From Sphingobium sp. (GTDB taxonomy: Bacteria; Pseudomonadota; Alphaproteobacteria; Sphingomonadales; Sphingomonadaceae), in assembly GCA_017744605.1 (NCBI GenBank), contig JAGIAZ010000013.1:42739-106738 (forward strand): a stretch of DNA of 64,000 bases, read 5' to 3'. Shown piece by piece: positions 46,011 through 55,738 of this stretch. Under the pieces are notes generated by a model. It was given only the letters and a program-made list of their open reading frames with translations, was not told the DNA's origin and ran no database searches. The position numbers were made by a program, and so were the translations under genes. Positions within the stretch are counted from its first letter, which is position 1, and each line of letters opens with the position of its first letter.

Positions 46011-47309
46011 ATGGCGAGCGCGACGCAGGCCCGAGCGTTGGGTCTCGACTTCGGCACGACGAACAGCGTCTCCGCCATCGCGCGAGACGGTGAGTCGGAA
46101 CTGGTCGAGTTTTCCGGTGACCTCGCGACAGGCGCCGTGTTCCGATCGGCCCTTTGCTTCTGGCATGACGACGCTGCGCGGGGCGATCTTGCGCGTGAGG
46201 CGGGACCATGGGCCATTGCGGAATATCTCGCCTTCCCTGAAGGCAGCCGGTTTATTCAGTCGTTCAAGTCTGTGGCTGCGAGCCCTTTGTTCGAGCATGC
46301 CAATATCTTCGAGAAGCGCTTCACCTTCGAGCAACTCGGCACCAATTTTCTCGAACGCATGATCGCCCATGCCGACGGGCGCCTCGACGACCGTCCGTCG
46401 CGGATCGTGGTCGGCAGGCCGGTCGCTTATGCCGGCGCACGGCCCGACGAAGTCCTGGCGCGGCAGCGCTACGACGCGATGTTCGCCACGTTCGGTGCGG
46501 AGATTCACTATGTCTATGAACCGCTCGGCGCCGCGTTCAGCTATGCCAGCCGCCTGACCGAGCCGGCCACCGTCCTGGTTGCGGATTTTGGCGGCGGCAC
46601 CAGCGACTTCTCCATCGTGCGCGTCGCCGAGCCGGGCGCGATGCGGCGCTGCGTGCCGCTCGGTTCGGCGGGGATCGGCATTGCCGGAGATCGATTCGAC
46701 TATCGCATTGTCGATCATCTCGTCCTCCCGATGCTGGGCAAGGGCGGGCATTATCGTTCGTTCGACAAGGAGCTGGAAATCCCGCGCAGCTTCTTCAACG
46801 ACTTTGCCGACTGGTCACGCCTCGCCTTGATGCGTAACCGGCGGACGCTGGCGGAGCTGGCGCAGCTCAAGCGTAATGCCGTCGATCCGGACGCAATCGG
46901 CCGCATGATCGCAGTGATCGAGCAGGAGCTGGGCTATGCGCTCTACGATGCGGTCGGCGCGCTCAAGCGCCGGTTGTCCGACGCGGAAGCCGCGCATTTT
47001 CATTTCGAGAGCGAGGGGCTTCACATCGAGGCGGATGTGACGCGCGCGCAGTTCGAGCGCTGGATCGCCCCGGACCTGCACCAGATCGAGACCACGATCG
47101 ACCTCGCGCTCACCAGGGCCGGCGTCGTGCCGCAGGCGATCGACCGCGTCTTCCTGACCGGAGGCTCGTCCTTGATCTCGGCAATCCGGGCCATGTTCGA
47201 GCGGCGGTTCGGCGCCGAACGCATCGCGCGCGGCGGTGAACTCACGTCCATCGCGCATGGCCTCGCTCTGATCGGTCTCGAGCCCGATCTCGCCCAATGG
47301 GCTGCCTGA
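46011..47309 (+). CDS. Hsp70-like protein (YegD type)
   Basis: 432 aa. The actin/Hsp70 ATPase is seen as LGLDFGTTNSVSAIARDG (phosphate 1), VVGRPVAYAG, VLVADFGGGTSDFSIVRV (phosphate 2) and VFLTGGSSLISAIRAMFERR (adenosine). There is no C-terminal peptide-binding domain, so it is a YegD-like ATPase and not DnaK. It sits between the J-domain gene and cobS, which suggests a working partnership with one or both; that is inference. Confidence 0.9.
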   Translation: MASATQARALGLDFGTTNSVSAIARDGESELVEFSGDLATGAVFRSALCFWHDDAARGDLAREAGPWAIAEYLAFPEGSRFIQSFKSVAASPLFEHANIFEKRFTFEQLGTNFLERMIAHADGRLDDRPSRIVVGRPVAYAGARPDEVLARQRYDAMFATFGAEIHYVYEPLGAAFSYASRLTEPATVLVADFGGGTSDFSIVRVAEPGAMRRCVPLGSAGIGIAGDRFDYRIVDHLVLPMLGKGGHYRSFDKELEIPRSFFNDFADWSRLALMRNRRTLAELAQLKRNAVDPDAIGRMIAVIEQELGYALYDAVGALKRRLSDAEAAHFHFESEGLHIEADVTRAQFERWIAPDLHQIETTIDLALTRAGVVPQAIDRVFLTGGSSLISAIRAMFERRFGAERIARGGELTSIAHGLALIGLEPDLAQWAA

Positions 47310-47393
47310 TCGGGCGCAGCCTACAGCGCAGGTCTATCGACACGGCCTTCCCCAATCGGTTAGGGGCAGATGACTCGCAGGAAGTGAACGCTG

Positions 47394-48398
47394 ATGACCG
47401 ACATACCCAACGCCCAGCCCGACATGCGCAGCGAAGTGCTGCTGGACGCCCCTGACAAGAAGGTCAGCGCGCGCGAGCTTTTCGGCGTGGATACGGACAT
47501 GGAAATCCCGGCCTTCTCGGAGGCCGACGAGCGCGTTCCCGATCTCGATCCCGCCTATGTGTTCGATCCGGACACGACGCTCGCGATCCTCGCCGGCTTC
47601 GCGCATAATCGCCGCGTCATGGTGCAGGGCTATCACGGCACCGGCAAGTCGACCCATATCGAGCAGGTCGCGGCGCGTCTCAACTGGCCGTGCATCCGCA
47701 TCAATCTCGACGCGCACATCAGCCGCATCGATCTCGTCGGCCGCGACGCCATCGTCCTCAAGGACGGGCAACAGGTCACCGAGTTCAAGGAAGGCCTGCT
47801 TCCATGGGCGCTGCAGCGTCCCGTCGCATTGGTGTTCGACGAATATGATGCCGGCCGCCCGGACGTCATGTTCGTGATCCAGCGCGTGCTCGAAGCGGAC
47901 GGCAAGATGACGCTGCTCGACCAGAACCGCGTGCTCCGCCCGAGCCCATGGTTCCGCTTGTTCTCGACCGCCAACACGGTCGGCCTCGGTGATACGACCG
48001 GTCTTTATCACGGCACGCAGCAGATCAACCAGGGCCAGATGGACCGCTGGAACCTGGTGGTGACGCTCAACTATCTGCCCGCCGCCACGGAAGCCCAGAT
48101 CGTCCTCGCCAAGTCGGGTGAATACGACCATGAGGGCGGCCGCGACGAGGTCAACAAGATGATCCGCGTCGCCGAGCTGACGCGCCAGGGCTTCATCAAT
48201 GGCGACATCTCGACCGTCATGAGCCCGCGCACCGTCATCAGCTGGGCGCAGAACGCGCTGATCTTCGGCGATGTCGGCTTCGCCTTCCGCCTCTCCTTCA
48301 TCAACAAGTGCGATGAAGCCGAGCGGGCGCTGGTCGCCGAATATTATCAGCGCGTGTTCGGCAAGGATCTGCCGGAAAGCGTCGTCGGCAAGGGTTGA
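47394..48398 (+). CDS. cobS: CobS-type AAA+ ATPase (MoxR class)
   Basis: 334 aa. Walker [21 protein letters not shown] at about residue 79, Walker [16 protein letters not shown], and arginine-finger/sensor regions [20 protein letters not shown] and [14 protein letters not shown]. CobS and CobT form the ATPase/VWA part of aerobic cobaltochelatase with CobN. No cobN or other B12 gene is visible here, so in this organism the pair may serve another metal-insertion or remodelling role. Confidence 0.92.
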   Translation: MTDIPNAQPDMRSEVLLDAPDKKVSARELFGVDTDMEIPAFSEADERVPDLDPAYVFDPDTTLAILAGFAHNRRVMVQGYHGTGKSTHIEQVAARLNWPCIRINLDAHISRIDLVGRDAIVLKDGQQVTEFKEGLLPWALQRPVALVFDEYDAGRPDVMFVIQRVLEADGKMTLLDQNRVLRPSPWFRLFSTANTVGLGDTTGLYHGTQQINQGQMDRWNLVVTLNYLPAATEAQIVLAKSGEYDHEGGRDEVNKMIRVAELTRQGFINGDISTVMSPRTVISWAQNALIFGDVGFAFRLSFINKCDEAERALVAEYYQRVFGKDLPESVVGKG

Positions 48399-48402
48399 TC
48401 GC

Positions 48403-48816
48403 ATGATCGTCGTCGAACGGATCACCACGGACGGAACCGTCCATCGCATCACGATCCGCTCGCACGAGCTGATCGCCGACATGTCGCTGGACGAGGGCGG
48501 CGCTGATATCGGGCCGGCGCCGCATGATCTCTATGACGCGGCGCTCGGCGCCTGCAAGGCGATGACCATGGTCTGGTATGCCAAGCGCAACAACATCCCG
48601 CTCGAAACCGTCCATGTCGGCGTGCAGCGCGATGCCAGCGAAGAACGGCAGGGCGTCTACCGGCTGACGGCCCGCGTCGCCATCGACGGCGACATGAGCG
48701 AGGCGCAGCGCGCGAAGCTCATCGAGGTCGCCGGCAAATGTCCGATCCACAAGCTCATGACCGAGGTCCGCACCGAGATCGAGACGATTGCCGTCGAGGC
48801 GTACCCGGAATCATGA
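48403..48816 (+). CDS. OsmC-family protein
   Basis: 137 aa. DLYDAALGACKAMTMVWYAK contains the first redox-active-type Cys, and LIEVAGKCPIHKLMTEVRTE the second, the arrangement of OsmC/Ohr-like thiol peroxidases. It reduces organic hydroperoxides or protects thiols in the cytosol. Begins five bases after the cobS stop, so it is probably co-transcribed with it. Confidence 0.92.
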   Translation: MIVVERITTDGTVHRITIRSHELIADMSLDEGGADIGPAPHDLYDAALGACKAMTMVWYAKRNNIPLETVHVGVQRDASEERQGVYRLTARVAIDGDMSEAQRAKLIEVAGKCPIHKLMTEVRTEIETIAVEAYPES

Positions 48817-48951
48817 AGGGCGGCCTGCTTGCGCGGGCCGCCCTTCGATTGCATCCGTTATTAGAAATAACTGCCAGAATTAGGTGGCAAGGGTATTAAA
48901 GGAATATAGTAGGCTGATTTCTGACCATTTAACTAAGAAAAAGTGCGAAAA

Positions 48952-49176
48952 ATGTCGGTCCTATTTCTGATATGTGCTGTCATTTCAATAGCGCTATTCT
49001 TCTCAGTCAGGATATTGAAATTTCGACGTCGTTTTATGCTTTCGGTGACGTTGTTTCTTACTGCATCGGTTGTAACATATCTCGTTCTTATTTGGGTGAG
49101 GGATCGCCCTCCGCCGGGCGCAATCACGATACGGAAATTGGAAAACGGCGTGGACGTCGAAGTGCCACAAAAATAA
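48952..49176 (+). CDS. Small membrane protein in AT-rich segment, hypothetical
   Basis: 74 aa from ATG 48952 (a GTG at 48943 is in frame). Two hydrophobic helices, VLFLICAVISIALFFSVRIL and MLSVTLFLTASVVTYLVLIW, are separated by a short basic loop (KFRRRF); the C-terminal 20 residues are polar. Not recognised. Its composition is far more AT-rich than neighbouring genes, and an RHS fragment follows, so it is likely foreign. No strong ribosome-binding site. Confidence 0.5.
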   Translation: MSVLFLICAVISIALFFSVRILKFRRRFMLSVTLFLTASVVTYLVLIWVRDRPPPGAITIRKLENGVDVEVPQK

Positions 49177-49232
49177 CGGCTTTAGCGCTGAAAATGTATT
49201 GATGCTCGTTGTCAGGGGCAGACATGGGGATA

Positions 49233-49815
49233 GGCTAGCGGCTCCTATGATGTAGGATCGATTACCGACGCCTCGGGCACTACCCAGTTCAAATATGACC
49301 ATCGCGGCAATTTGCTCATCAAGCAGCAGGCGATCGGCTCAAGTAGCAGCGCACAGTTGGCTTATACGTACGACCTGGCCGACCGGGTGACGCAGATCAC
49401 CTATCCGTCGGGCCGGCTCGTTCAATATGGCTATGACAGCAAGGGCCGGATGGACCTGGTCCAGACCAAGGCCAATTCGGGCGTCGGCAGTTGGACGGTG
49501 ATCGCGAACGGCTTTGCCTATGAGCCGTTCGGTTCTGTCAAGGCTATGGCGTTGGGCAACGGTCTCTCGGTGGCGATCGACTGGGGCAATGACGGACGGC
49601 TTGCCTCGCGGTGGCTCTACCAGACGAGCGGCGGGGCCAATGTCTCGTATCTGTCCTACAGCTACGATCCCAATGACAATATCACGGCGATCACCGACAA
49701 TCTCGATGACACCGGCACGGTCTATTATGGCTATGATGCCAATGACCGCCTGGTGAAGACGGCGGTGTTCACAGGCTCGGGCTCGACCGCGACCCAGACC
49801 CAATGTCTTCGGTGA
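49233..49815 (+). pseudogene. RHS/YD-repeat protein fragment
   Basis: Open from just after an in-frame TAG to a stop at 49815, about 190 residues. It contains several YD repeats: QFKYDHRGNLLIKQQ, LAYTYDLADRVTQITYPSGR, YGYDSKGRMDLVQTK, LSYSYDPNDNITAITDNLD and VYYGYDANDRLVKTA. Full RHS proteins exceed 1000 residues and end in a toxin domain; here both ends are missing and there is no proper start. It is a leftover of a polymorphic-toxin gene. The nearest immunity-type gene is Imm53 at 11387. Confidence 0.8.
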
Positions 49816-49823
49816 GGCTGCGA

Positions 49824-50306
49824 TCAGCCGAAGTCGATGACCACCGGGCGGCTGCGCATGGCATAGCCGATAACGCCGAAGCCGAAGATCATCATCGCCC
49901 AGGTGGCCGGTTCCGGCACGGGCAGGGTCGGCGCCTGGGACTGGATCGTGTAATTCTGTGGCGGCACGCTGCTGCTCTGGTTGCCGAAATAGCTGCCGAC
50001 GCCGGAAAAGGTGAAGCGATACCGGTCCCACGGGCTCGAGCTGTTCTGGGCGTTGCCGGTGCCGGCCCAGGCGTTGACCGTCGCCATGTTCACATTCTGC
50101 ACGCCGCCGACGCCGGTGAACAGGGTCTGGCAGCTGCCGTTCTGGCAGATGCTGAATTCCATGTTGTTCGCCGTGAAGGTCGAATTGTCATGCAGCTGAT
50201 CGATGATGCTGCTGATGGACGAAAACTCCAGCGCGGCTTGCGCCGGGGTTACGCCGATCAGCGCGCTCGCTGCGAGGGCAGGCACAAGCAGTCCTTTGCG
50301 AATCAT
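49824..50306 (-). CDS. PEP-CTERM sorting-domain protein
   Basis: 160 aa from the ATG at 50306, with GAGGA nine bases upstream. Signal peptide (LLVPALAASALIGVTPAQAA), a Ser/Asn/Gln-rich middle with CQNGSCQTLFTG, and the C-terminal tripartite signal PEPATWAMMIFGFGVIGYAM followed by the basic RSRP. Such proteins are processed by exosortase and tied to exopolysaccharide export. A five-residue tail VVIDFG after the basic cluster is unusual. Convergent with the RHS fragment. Confidence 0.9.
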   Translation of the reverse strand: MIRKGLLVPALAASALIGVTPAQAALEFSSISSIIDQLHDNSTFTANNMEFSICQNGSCQTLFTGVGGVQNVNMATVNAWAGTGNAQNSSSPWDRYRFTFSGVGSYFGNQSSSVPPQNYTIQSQAPTLPVPEPATWAMMIFGFGVIGYAMRSRPVVIDFG

Positions 50307-50600
50307 CGCCAAACGTCCTCAAATCTCGTGACGATGGAAACGCATCGCCGACGTAGTCCCCAATTGCGAATTAGGGGCACGCGCAGCGTAATGGAACGGC
50401 CTTAACCACTAATTACCGGTGAGAAATTCGCCTGTCTCTTTTGGGGACGCGCCGCGCTGCGGAAGTTAACGGCGCCATAGCCATGCGATCGGCATCCGCT
50501 CGGGCGGGGGCAAAATCGCATCTCGTGGGCCCGGATGACCGTGTGCCGCTGGCCGCTGGCGCTTGACAGCTTCGGTCTGCTGGCCCAGCCCGTTTTCGTC

Positions 50601-52424
50601 ATGACCGATCGTTCTCCTCTCGACCGCTTCAAGGATGTGCTGAGCGGCGCCTCGCGCGCAGTCGCTCATGATTCCGAGGTCGAGCTGGGCTTTACGGCCG
50701 ATGCGCCGCACCTGGCCGGCAAGCAGATCAAGGTGCCCACGCCTCAGCGCACCTTGCCGGCCGACCAGGTCGCGCTTGCTCGCGGCTTTGCGGACAGCTT
50801 CTCGCTCAAGCTGCGCCATCATAATGCAAAGCTCCATGCCGCCCGCGCGCCGATGGAGCCCGCCGCCCGTGCCGTCTACGATGCGGTCGAGATGGTCCGC
50901 TATGAGGCGCTCGGCTCGAAAAACTATTCCGGCATGCGCGCCAATCTGGCCGCCGCGCTCGATATGCGCACCGGCGCCGATCCCATCACGCGCGCCCAAA
51001 CCGCCGCCGAGGTGCCGATCCAGGGGGCGGTCGCGCTGCTGCTGCGCGAGAAGCTGACCGGGGAGAAGCCGCCCGTCGCGGCGGCAAAGGCGCTCGACCT
51101 CATGCGGGAGTGGATCGACGACAAGGCGCATGAGGATTTCGAGGCGCTGGAATATCTGCTCGACGATCAGCAGGGTTTTCAGGAGCGCGTCATGGCCATG
51201 CTCGAGCATCTCGAGCTGGTCCGCGCCGACGCTCCGCCGGAGCTGCCCGAGCAGGAGCCGGAGGACGAGGACTCCCAGTCGGAGAGCGACAAGGGCCAGG
51301 ATCAGGACGAAAGCCAGGACGACGAGGATCAGTCCCGGGCGGAGACACGCGGCGAGGATCAGGGCGAGCCGACCGAGGAAACCGCCGACGACCGCTATGA
51401 GGATGACGACACCGACAAGGAGAGCGATGGCGACGAGGGCGACGACGAGGGTGTCGTGCCGGTGCGCCCGAACCGGCCCTTCTCGGACCTGCCGCCGGAC
51501 TTCAACTATCATCCCTATACGACCAGGTTCGATGAGGTGGTGACACCGCTCGAGCTGTGCGAGGTCGATGAGCTTGCGCGCCTGCGCGGCTTTCTCGACC
51601 AGCAGCTCGCGCCCTTCCAGAGCGCCGTCTCCAAGCTCGCCCATCGCCTCCAGCGCCGCCTGCTCGCCCAGCAGAATCGCAGCTGGGATTTCGACCAGGA
51701 GGAAGGCCTGCTCGACGCCGCGCGCCTCGCCCGCATCGTCGTCGATTCAACGCATTCGCTCAGTTACAAGGTCGAGCGCGACACCGAGTTCAAGGACACG
51801 GTCGTCACCCTGCTCATCGACAATTCGGGCTCGATGCGCGGCCGTCCCATCGGCATCGCCGCGATCAGCGCGGACATCATGGCGCGCACGCTGGAGCGCT
51901 GCGGGGTCAAGACCGAGATCCTCGGCTTCACCACGCGGGCCTGGAAGGGCGGGCAGAGCCGCGAGGAATGGCTCGCTGCCGGCCGGCCGCCCAAGCCCGG
52001 CCGTCTCAACGACCTGCGCCACATCGTCTACAAGAAGGCCGACGAGCCCTGGCGCCGCGCCAAGGTCAATCTCGGCCTGATGATGCGCGAGGGGCTGCTC
52101 AAGGAGAATATCGACGGCGAGGCGCTGCTCTGGGCCCATGGCCGCCTGCTCGCGCGCCCGGAGGAACGCCGCGTCCTCATGGTCATTTCGGACGGCGCGC
52201 CCGTCGATGATTCCACCCTGTCGGTGAACAACGGCACCTATCTCGAGCGCCATCTGCGCCAGGTCATCGCCTGGATCGAGAGCCGCTCGCCGGTCGAGCT
52301 GGTCGCCATCGGCATCGGCCATGACGTGACCCGCTATTATAAGCGCGCCGTCACCATCATGGACGCCGAGCAACTCGGCGGCACCATGGTCGAGCAACTC
52401 GCCAGCCTGTTCGACAAGGATTGA
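50601..52424 (+). CDS. cobT: CobT-type VWA protein (cobaltochelatase subunit)
   Basis: 607 aa from ATG 50601. The N-terminal CobT domain ([33 protein letters not shown]) is followed by a highly acidic linker at residues ~212-283 (E, D, Q and S) and a C-terminal von Willebrand A domain with the MIDAS motif [15 protein letters not shown] at residue ~405 and [17 protein letters not shown]. It pairs with the CobS ATPase. It is separated from cobS by OsmC, a small membrane protein, the RHS fragment and the PEP-CTERM gene, suggesting later insertions in a cobST operon. Confidence 0.93.
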   Translation: MTDRSPLDRFKDVLSGASRAVAHDSEVELGFTADAPHLAGKQIKVPTPQRTLPADQVALARGFADSFSLKLRHHNAKLHAARAPMEPAARAVYDAVEMVRYEALGSKNYSGMRANLAAALDMRTGADPITRAQTAAEVPIQGAVALLLREKLTGEKPPVAAAKALDLMREWIDDKAHEDFEALEYLLDDQQGFQERVMAMLEHLELVRADAPPELPEQEPEDEDSQSESDKGQDQDESQDDEDQSRAETRGEDQGEPTEETADDRYEDDDTDKESDGDEGDDEGVVPVRPNRPFSDLPPDFNYHPYTTRFDEVVTPLELCEVDELARLRGFLDQQLAPFQSAVSKLAHRLQRRLLAQQNRSWDFDQEEGLLDAARLARIVVDSTHSLSYKVERDTEFKDTVVTLLIDNSGSMRGRPIGIAAISADIMARTLERCGVKTEILGFTTRAWKGGQSREEWLAAGRPPKPGRLNDLRHIVYKKADEPWRRAKVNLGLMMREGLLKENIDGEALLWAHGRLLARPEERRVLMVISDGAPVDDSTLSVNNGTYLERHLRQVIAWIESRSPVELVAIGIGHDVTRYYKRAVTIMDAEQLGGTMVEQLASLFDKD

Positions 52425-52473
52425 GCGAAGGGGAGCGCTCGTTGCCGGCGAAAATGCTCTGAAGCCAAGACCA

Positions 52474-52574
52474 CCGTTCGTCCCGAGCGTGTCGAAGGAC
52501 GTTCGTTGCTCTTCGTCCTAGCCCGCCTTCGGGAAGACAAAGAAAAGGTCCTTCGACACGCTCGGGACGAACGG
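52474..52574. repeat. Repeat D: perfect 27-bp inverted repeat
   Basis: Arms 52474-52500 and 52548-52574 are exact reverse complements (starting CCGTTCGTCCCGAGCG) with a 47-nt centre. Lies between cobT and the DMT exporter gene. Confidence 0.9.
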
Positions 52575-52591
52575 GAAAGGGAGGCCTTGTC

Positions 52592-53491
52592 ATGACGCTT
52601 CTCTGGGTCCCCGTAACGATTGTCGCCGGCAGTGCGCAGGTGCTGCGCAACGGGCTGCAAGCCAAGCTCACCCGCGAGATCGGGACGCTCGGCGCGACGC
52701 AGGTGCGTTTCATCTATGGCCTGCCGTTCGCCATCCTGTTCTGGCTGATCGCCTGGGCACTGATCGGCGGGCCGATGCCGCGGTTCACCCAGGCCGCAAC
52801 AGCCTATGCCCTGCTCGGCGCCGTCACCCAGATCGCTGCCACCGCGCTCATGCTCGTTGCCATGACACAGCGGGCCTTCGGCGTCGCTTATGCCTATATC
52901 AAGACCGAGCCGGTGCTCGTCGCCCTGTTCGGCGTGTTGCTGCTCGGCGATCATCTGACCGCTTTGGCCTGGCTGGGCATCGTCGTCGCGACGGCGGGCA
53001 TTCTCGTCGTCTCGGTCGATCCGCGCGCCTGGCGCGCACTCTTCACCGAGTGGCAGCCCATGGCGTTCGGGATCGGTTCGGGCGCCTTCTTCGGCCTCGC
53101 CTCCGTCGCTTTTCGCGGCGCCATCGTCGCCATGGACGGCGGTAGCGCGCTGATGCGCGCGCTCACGGTCATGGTCGTCGTGCTCGTCGTTCAGTGCATC
53201 ATGCTGGGCGCCTGGCTCGCGCTCAAGGACCGCCGCGCCTTCACCGGCTCCCTGCGCATCTGGCGCGAGAGCCTCGTCGCGGGCTTCATGGGCGCGCTGG
53301 CGACGGCATGCTGGAACAGCGCGCTGTCGCTCACCGCCGCCGCCAATGTCCGCACCCTCGGCCTCGTCGAGATGCCGATCGCCGGCTGGTTCAATCGCCG
53401 GGTGAGCGGCACGCCGCTCTCGTCCCGCGAATGGACGGGCACGCTCATCGTCATGGCGGGCATCGGCCTGCTGATGACGCAGGCGATCTAG
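52592..53491 (+). CDS. EamA/DMT-superfamily transporter
   Basis: 299 aa with ten hydrophobic helices in two EamA halves; QVRFIYGLPFAILFWLIAWA and VAYAYIKTEPVLVALFGVLL in the first, TACWNSALSLTAAANVRTLG and LIVMAGIGLLMTQAI in the second. Family members export metabolites or amino acids at the inner membrane. The substrate is unknown. GGGAGG precedes the ATG. Confidence 0.88.
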   Translation: MTLLWVPVTIVAGSAQVLRNGLQAKLTREIGTLGATQVRFIYGLPFAILFWLIAWALIGGPMPRFTQAATAYALLGAVTQIAATALMLVAMTQRAFGVAYAYIKTEPVLVALFGVLLLGDHLTALAWLGIVVATAGILVVSVDPRAWRALFTEWQPMAFGIGSGAFFGLASVAFRGAIVAMDGGSALMRALTVMVVVLVVQCIMLGAWLALKDRRAFTGSLRIWRESLVAGFMGALATACWNSALSLTAAANVRTLGLVEMPIAGWFNRRVSGTPLSSREWTGTLIVMAGIGLLMTQAI

Positions 53492-53530
53492 CATTTTCGT
53501 TCCCCGGCCTCTGCCGGGAAACAGCAGGGC

Positions 53531-54235
53531 TCAGCTCGAAGCCTGCGCCTTGTAGAGGGCGGGATACATCGACTTGAGCCCATTGAGCTTCGGCATGTCC
53601 CAGGCCTTGATGTAGCCCTGGTTCGGGTTCAGCTCGAGGAAGTTCTGGTGATAGTCCTCGGCCTTCTGGAAGCGTCCGAGCGTTTCCAGCTTCGTGACGA
53701 TCGGGTCGTCCCACAGCTTCGCTTTGGAGAGCTGCGCCAGATAGGCCTTGGCGACCTTGGCCTGGACGGGATTCTGCGGGAACAGCGCGGAACGATATTG
53801 GGTGCCGTGATCGGGGCCCTGATAGTTCAGCGTCGTCGGATTGGTGATGACCGAGAAGAAGATGCGCAGCAGCGTGCCGTAGCTCACCTGCTGCGGATTG
53901 TAGATGACCTTGACGGATTCGGCATAGCCGGTCTGGCCGCTGCCGACCTGCTCATAGTTCACCGTCAGCTTGGCCGGGCCGCCGGCATAGCCCGATTCGG
54001 CGGACATCACGCCCTTCACATGGCTGAAGACGCCCTCGACACCCCAGAAGCAGCCGCCTGCGAAATAGGCCGTCGCGCGCGTGCCGGCCTCCTTGTCGTC
54101 GACGGCCGGGGCCGGTGCATTTTTGAGGGGTTCCGCGGCATCGGCGGCTGCAAAGCCGATCAACCCGGTGCTCGCGATGAGTGCGATCGGGACGGCCAGG
54201 GCAATGAGCCGTGATTTGGGCGATAGACCGAACAT
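53531..54235 (-). CDS. msrA: Peptide methionine-S-sulfoxide reductase with export signal
   Basis: 234 aa from the ATG at 54235 (GAGGG just upstream). An N-terminal hydrophobic segment (LIALAVPIALIASTGLIGFA) followed by AADAAEP looks like a signal peptide or anchor, so this MsrA acts in the periplasm. The catalytic motif TAYFAGGCFWGVEGVFSHVK has the active Cys at residue 62; GYAGGPAKLTVNYEQVGSGQ and HGTQYRSALFPQNPVQ are substrate-site segments. It repairs oxidised methionine. No recycling Cys pair near the C-terminus is seen. Confidence 0.93.
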   Translation of the reverse strand: MFGLSPKSRLIALAVPIALIASTGLIGFAAADAAEPLKNAPAPAVDDKEAGTRATAYFAGGCFWGVEGVFSHVKGVMSAESGYAGGPAKLTVNYEQVGSGQTGYAESVKVIYNPQQVSYGTLLRIFFSVITNPTTLNYQGPDHGTQYRSALFPQNPVQAKVAKAYLAQLSKAKLWDDPIVTKLETLGRFQKAEDYHQNFLELNPNQGYIKAWDMPKLNGLKSMYPALYKAQASS

Positions 54236-54340
54236 AAGACCCTCGTTTTCTCTCGTGGGCAGCAGATGACCTGTGTCCGGCGAATCTGGATCTTGCGCGG
54301 CAAAGGTCAAGTGTGCGTCGCCGGGGCACGCCGAATTTAT

Positions 54341-55036
54341 CTAACCGTGTAACCGCCTTGCGCTGACTCCGAGATGAATGGCCACCTCGCCATAGCTCGC
54401 CAGGACCGTCTCGACCCCTTCGGCAGCGAGCGCGTCGGCCAGTTCGGGGCGGACATGGCTGCCGGCCGTAAGGCCGATCACCCGTGCCCCCGAGGCCACG
54501 GCAGCACGCGCCCCGATCGGCGAATCCTCGATGATCGCGGCCTCCGTCGGATGGACGCCGAGCTGCGCGGCGGCATGGAGATAGATGTCGGGATGCGGTT
54601 TGCCGCGCGTCACGTGCTCGCGGCCGCTATAGACATGGGCGCCGAAGCGCTCTTCCAGCGCGAAGCTGGCGAGATGGCGGCGGATATAGTCGGTGTAGCT
54701 CGATGAGCCGATCGCGATCGGCAGGTGCGCCACTGTGTCGAGAAAGGTCTTCACGCCCCGCACCGGCGCGATCGGTTCGGCGAAGATCCGGTCGACATGG
54801 CGCTGCACCCGCTCGGCCATGTCCAGCGGCAGGCGTTCGCCCCAATGATCCGCCATCAGCTGCAGCACTTCCGCGCGAATGAGGCCGACATAGAGATTGG
54901 TCGCCTCCTCGACGCTCGTGTGAAGCCCTGCCTCGCAGAGCGCCGCGCTGAATGCGTTGGCCGAGCCGATCTCGCTGTCGGCGATCACCCCGTCGAAATC
55001 GAAGATGATGGCTCGAGGCGCTGGCCTCTTGCTCAC
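54341..55036 (-). CDS. HAD-family phosphatase (beta-phosphoglucomutase-like)
   Basis: 231 aa. Motif I IIFDFDGVIADSEIGSANAF, motif II AIGSSSYTDYIRRHLA, the Lys of motif III in HVTRGKPHPDIYLHAA, and motif IV AAIIEDSPIGARAAVASGAR define HAD subclass I phosphatases with a helical cap. Substrate unknown (sugar phosphates are common). Overlaps the yggS stop by 4 nt. Confidence 0.9.
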   Translation of the reverse strand: MSKRPAPRAIIFDFDGVIADSEIGSANAFSAALCEAGLHTSVEEATNLYVGLIRAEVLQLMADHWGERLPLDMAERVQRHVDRIFAEPIAPVRGVKTFLDTVAHLPIAIGSSSYTDYIRRHLASFALEERFGAHVYSGREHVTRGKPHPDIYLHAAAQLGVHPTEAAIIEDSPIGARAAVASGARVIGLTAGSHVRPELADALAAEGVETVLASYGEVAIHLGVSARRLHG

Positions 55037-55716
55037 GCGCGCCCGCCGAACAAGGCGGTGCCGACGCGGATATGCGTCGCGCCCAGCATGATCGCGGTCT
55101 CATAATCGCCGGACATGCCCATGGACCGTCCGTCGAGGCCATGGTCGCGCGCCATTTTGTCGAGCAGCGCGAAATAGGGCGCGGGCTCGACATCGAGCGG
55201 CGGCACGCACATCAGGCCCACGACCGGCAAGTCGACGGCGCGCGCTTCGGCGAGCAGGGCGGGGAGCTCGGCAATCGGGCAACCGCCCTTCTGGGCCTCG
55301 CCGCCGATATTGACCTGGACGAAACAGTCCGGCCGCTTGCCCGCCTTGTCCATCGCCCTGCCGAGCGCCGAGACGAGGGAAGGGCGGTCGACGGAATGGA
55401 TCGCGTCGAACAAGGCCACGGCCTCATCCGCCTTGTTAGACTGGAGCTGACCGACGAGATGCAGGCCGATGCCGGGATGCGCCTCGCGCAGCGCCGGCCA
55501 TTTGCCCTGTGCTTCCTGCACGCGGTTCTCGCCGAACAGCGTCTGCCCGGCGGCGATCAGCGGCCGGATCGCCTCGGCGTCATGCGTCTTGGAGACGGCG
55601 ATCAGCTGGACCGATCCCGCCGCGCGGCGCGCGATCGTCTCGGCATGCGCCATGGTCTCACGCACGGCCGACAGGCGCGCTGCCGCCGCAATCATCTCGT
55701 CGCTATCCCGGTTCAT
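55033..55716 (-). CDS. YggS-family PLP-binding protein (PLPBP)
   Basis: 227 aa from ATG 55716; an alternative ATG at 55740 would overlap the divergent gene. SVQLIAVSKTHDAEAIRPLI carries the PLP lysine; GENRVQEAQGKWPALREAHP, HLVGQLQSNKADEAVALFDA, MCVPPLD and DHGLDGRSMGMSGDYETAIM with RVGTALFGGR are family hallmarks. It keeps vitamin B6 homeostasis and has no known catalytic activity. It is divergent from the ThiE-like gene by only 22 bp. Confidence 0.93.
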   Translation of the reverse strand: MNRDSDEMIAAAARLSAVRETMAHAETIARRAAGSVQLIAVSKTHDAEAIRPLIAAGQTLFGENRVQEAQGKWPALREAHPGIGLHLVGQLQSNKADEAVALFDAIHSVDRPSLVSALGRAMDKAGKRPDCFVQVNIGGEAQKGGCPIAELPALLAEARAVDLPVVGLMCVPPLDVEPAPYFALLDKMARDHGLDGRSMGMSGDYETAIMLGATHIRVGTALFGGRA

Positions 55717-55738
55717 CGGCGCCGCTATAAGAGGCGCC

